A stretch of DNA of 7,016 bases from Pseudomonadota bacterium (GTDB lineage: Bacteria; Pseudomonadota; Alphaproteobacteria; Rhizobiales; Rhizobiaceae). The stretch spans positions 1-7,016 of the forward strand of contig JAEWHN010000196.1 of NCBI GenBank assembly GCA_023387775.1, in the 5' to 3' direction. This document shows, piece after piece, positions 5,678-7,016 of this stretch (positions within the stretch are counted from its first letter, which is position 1; every line of letters begins with the position of its first letter). The position numbers were made by a program, and so were the translations under genes. The notes under the pieces are model-generated. The model worked only from the letters and a program-made list of their open reading frames with translations. It was not told the origin of the DNA and ran no database searches.

Positions 5678-7016
5678 TCAGAACCTCGGAATGTCGGGGA
5701 ACGGCAGCTTGCCGCCGTGGATATGCATGCGGCCAAGTTCGGCGCAGCGCCGCAGTTGCGGAAACACCTTGCCTGGATTGAGCAGGTGGTTGGGGTCGAA
5801 AGCGCATTTGACCCGCATCTGCTGGTCGAGGTCGATCTGGTTGAACATCTCCGGCATCAGGTCGCGCTTTTCCACCCCCACGCCATGCTCGCCCGTCAGC
5901 ACCCCGCCAACCCGCACGCAAAGCCGCAATATGTCGGCGCCGAACTCTTCGGCCTTTTGCAATTCACCCGGAACGTTGGCGTCATAGAGGATCAGCGGAT
6001 GCAAATTGCCGTCGCCGGCATGGAAGACGTTGGCAACGCCGAGCCCGTACTTTTCCGACAGTTCGCGCATGCCGGCCAGCACCTTGGGCAGTTCCTTGCG
6101 CGGGATAGTGCCGTCCATGCAGTAATAGTCGGGCGAGATGCGGCCCACGGCCGGAAACGCCGCCTTGCGGCCGGCCCAGAAGGTCAACCGCTCCTGTTCG
6201 GACTGCGAGATGCGGCAGGTGGTCGAGCCGTTTTGCAGCGCAATGGCCTCCACGCGGTCGATCAGATGGTCGACCTCCACGCCCGGCCCGTCCAGTTCCA
6301 CGATCAGCAGCGCCTCGCATTCGAGCGGATAGCCGGCATGGACGAAATCCTCGGCAGCGTGGATCGCCGGCCGGTCCATCATCTCCATGCCGCCGGGAAT
6401 GATGCCGGCGCCGATGATATCGGCCACGCACTGCCCGGCCTGCTCGCTGGTCGGAAAGCCGATCAGCAGCGCTCGCGCCGTCTCCGGCTTTTTCAGGATG
6501 CGCACCGTCACTTCGGTGACGACGCCCAGGAGCCCTTCCGAGCCGGTCATGACGCCGAGCAGGTCGTAGCCTTCGCTGTCGAGATGCTTGCCGCCGATGC
6601 GCAGCACCTCGCCATTGATCAGCACCATCTCGATGCCGAGCACGTTGTTGGCCGTCAGCCCGTATTTCAGCGAGTGCACGCCGCCCGAATTCTCGGCGAT
6701 GTTGCCGCCGATCGAGCAGGCGATCTGCGACGACGGGTCCGGCGCGTAATAGAAGCCCTCATGCTCGACCGCGTTGGTGATGCCGAGATTGGTCACGCCC
6801 GGCTGCGCCGTCACCGTTCGGTTGGCGTAGTCGACGTCGAGGATGCGGTTGAACCGGCTCATCACCAGAAGCACCGCGTCGGCCAGCGGCAGCGCGCCGC
6901 CCGACAGCGAGGTGCCCGCCCCGCGCGGCACGACGCGGATGTTGCGCTCCGAGCAGTATTTCAGAATGCGCGAGACCTGCTGCACCGTCTGCGGCAGCAC
7001 CACCACCATCGGCATC
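5678..7016 (-). CDS. glcD: Glycolate dehydrogenase FAD-binding subunit GlcD (5' end outside window)
   Basis: The window holds 445 codons of an open frame running off the right edge. GlcD is about 500 aa, so roughly 50 N-terminal residues are missing and the first visible Met is internal. Numbering from it, the FAD-binding PCMH domain shows PRGAGTSLSGGALP (30-43), PDPSSQIACSIGGNIAENSGG (92-112) and GSEGLLGVVTEVTVRI (158-173). The FAD-oxidase C-terminal domain shows GIIPGGMEMMD (204-214), FHAGDGNLHPLILYD (331-345), GGVLTGEHGVGVEK (370-383) and FDPNHLLNPGKVFP (406-419). GlcD is the catalytic flavoprotein that oxidises glycolate, and often D-lactate, to the 2-oxoacid. Related D-2-hydroxyacid dehydrogenases share the fold, but glcE and glcF directly downstream settle the assignment. 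No frameshift or missing motif was seen. The operon promoter and any GlcC-type regulator lie beyond the window. Confidence 0.97.
   Translation of the reverse strand, partial: MPMVVVLPQTVQQVSRILKYCSERNIRVVPRGAGTSLSGGALPLADAVLLVMSRFNRILDVDYANRTVTAQPGVTNLGITNAVEHEGFYYAPDPSSQIACSIGGNIAENSGGVHSLKYGLTANNVLGIEMVLINGEVLRIGGKHLDSEGYDLLGVMTGSEGLLGVVTEVTVRILKKPETARALLIGFPTSEQAGQCVADIIGAGIIPGGMEMMDRPAIHAAEDFVHAGYPLECEALLIVELDGPGVEVDHLIDRVEAIALQNGSTTCRISQSEQERLTFWAGRKAAFPAVGRISPDYYCMDGTIPRKELPKVLAGMRELSEKYGLGVANVFHAGDGNLHPLILYDANVPGELQKAEEFGADILRLCVRVGGVLTGEHGVGVEKRDLMPEMFNQIDLDQQMRVKCAFDPNHLLNPGKVFPQLRRCAELGRMHIHGGKLPFPDIPRF

Noticed and set aside
5677..5736. Upstream TTG start for GlcE overlapping glcD
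   Set aside because: The added 20 residues are simply the glcD C-terminal region read in another frame. The ATG at 5676 has a proper ribosome site and the one-base gap typical of coupled genes.

Overview
The window is GC-rich chromosomal sequence with tight gene packing. The proteins look alphaproteobacterial, most like Hyphomicrobiales (Rhizobiales) relatives such as Mesorhizobium or other Phyllobacteriaceae. That placement rests on remembered protein style and gene content and is inference. There is no sign of a mobile element, tRNA, rRNA, CRISPR array or foreign base composition.

Layout, left to right. Positions 1-53 may hold the last codons of an unseen plus-strand gene. A secreted L,D-transpeptidase (YkuD family) is encoded on the plus strand at 164-961 and is closed by a good intrinsic terminator at 985-1024. 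A 247-base gap contains a weak promoter candidate and a 14-base GC palindrome. It leads into a plus-strand folD homologue (1209-2126). After a 62-base convergent gap with a strong hairpin, everything to the right edge is on the minus strand. Read in its own direction this is glcD (5' end cut by the window), glcE, a small COG3671-like membrane protein, glcF, and then a small NTF2/SnoaL-like protein.

The glc genes encode the three-subunit glycolate dehydrogenase: GlcD and GlcE are FAD-domain subunits and GlcF is the iron-sulfur subunit. glcD and glcE are separated by one base, glcE and the membrane gene by 32, and the membrane gene and glcF by 22, so they read as one operon. The complex makes glyoxylate. 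Glyoxylate can be turned into glycine and then, through glycine cleavage, into 5,10-methylene-tetrahydrofolate, the substrate of FolD. A functional link between the glc operon and the facing folD is therefore plausible but not shown.

The most interesting point is the folD product. It keeps the overall FolD fold and the nucleotide-binding and C-terminal signatures, but the catalytic lysine is glutamine (Gln56), the DVDG aspartate is glutamate (Glu123), and the PCTPxG loop reads PCTAAA. It looks like a divergent paralogue, probably lacking cyclohydrolase activity. The second point of interest is the membrane protein placed between glcE and glcF. I did not find a wholly new system here.
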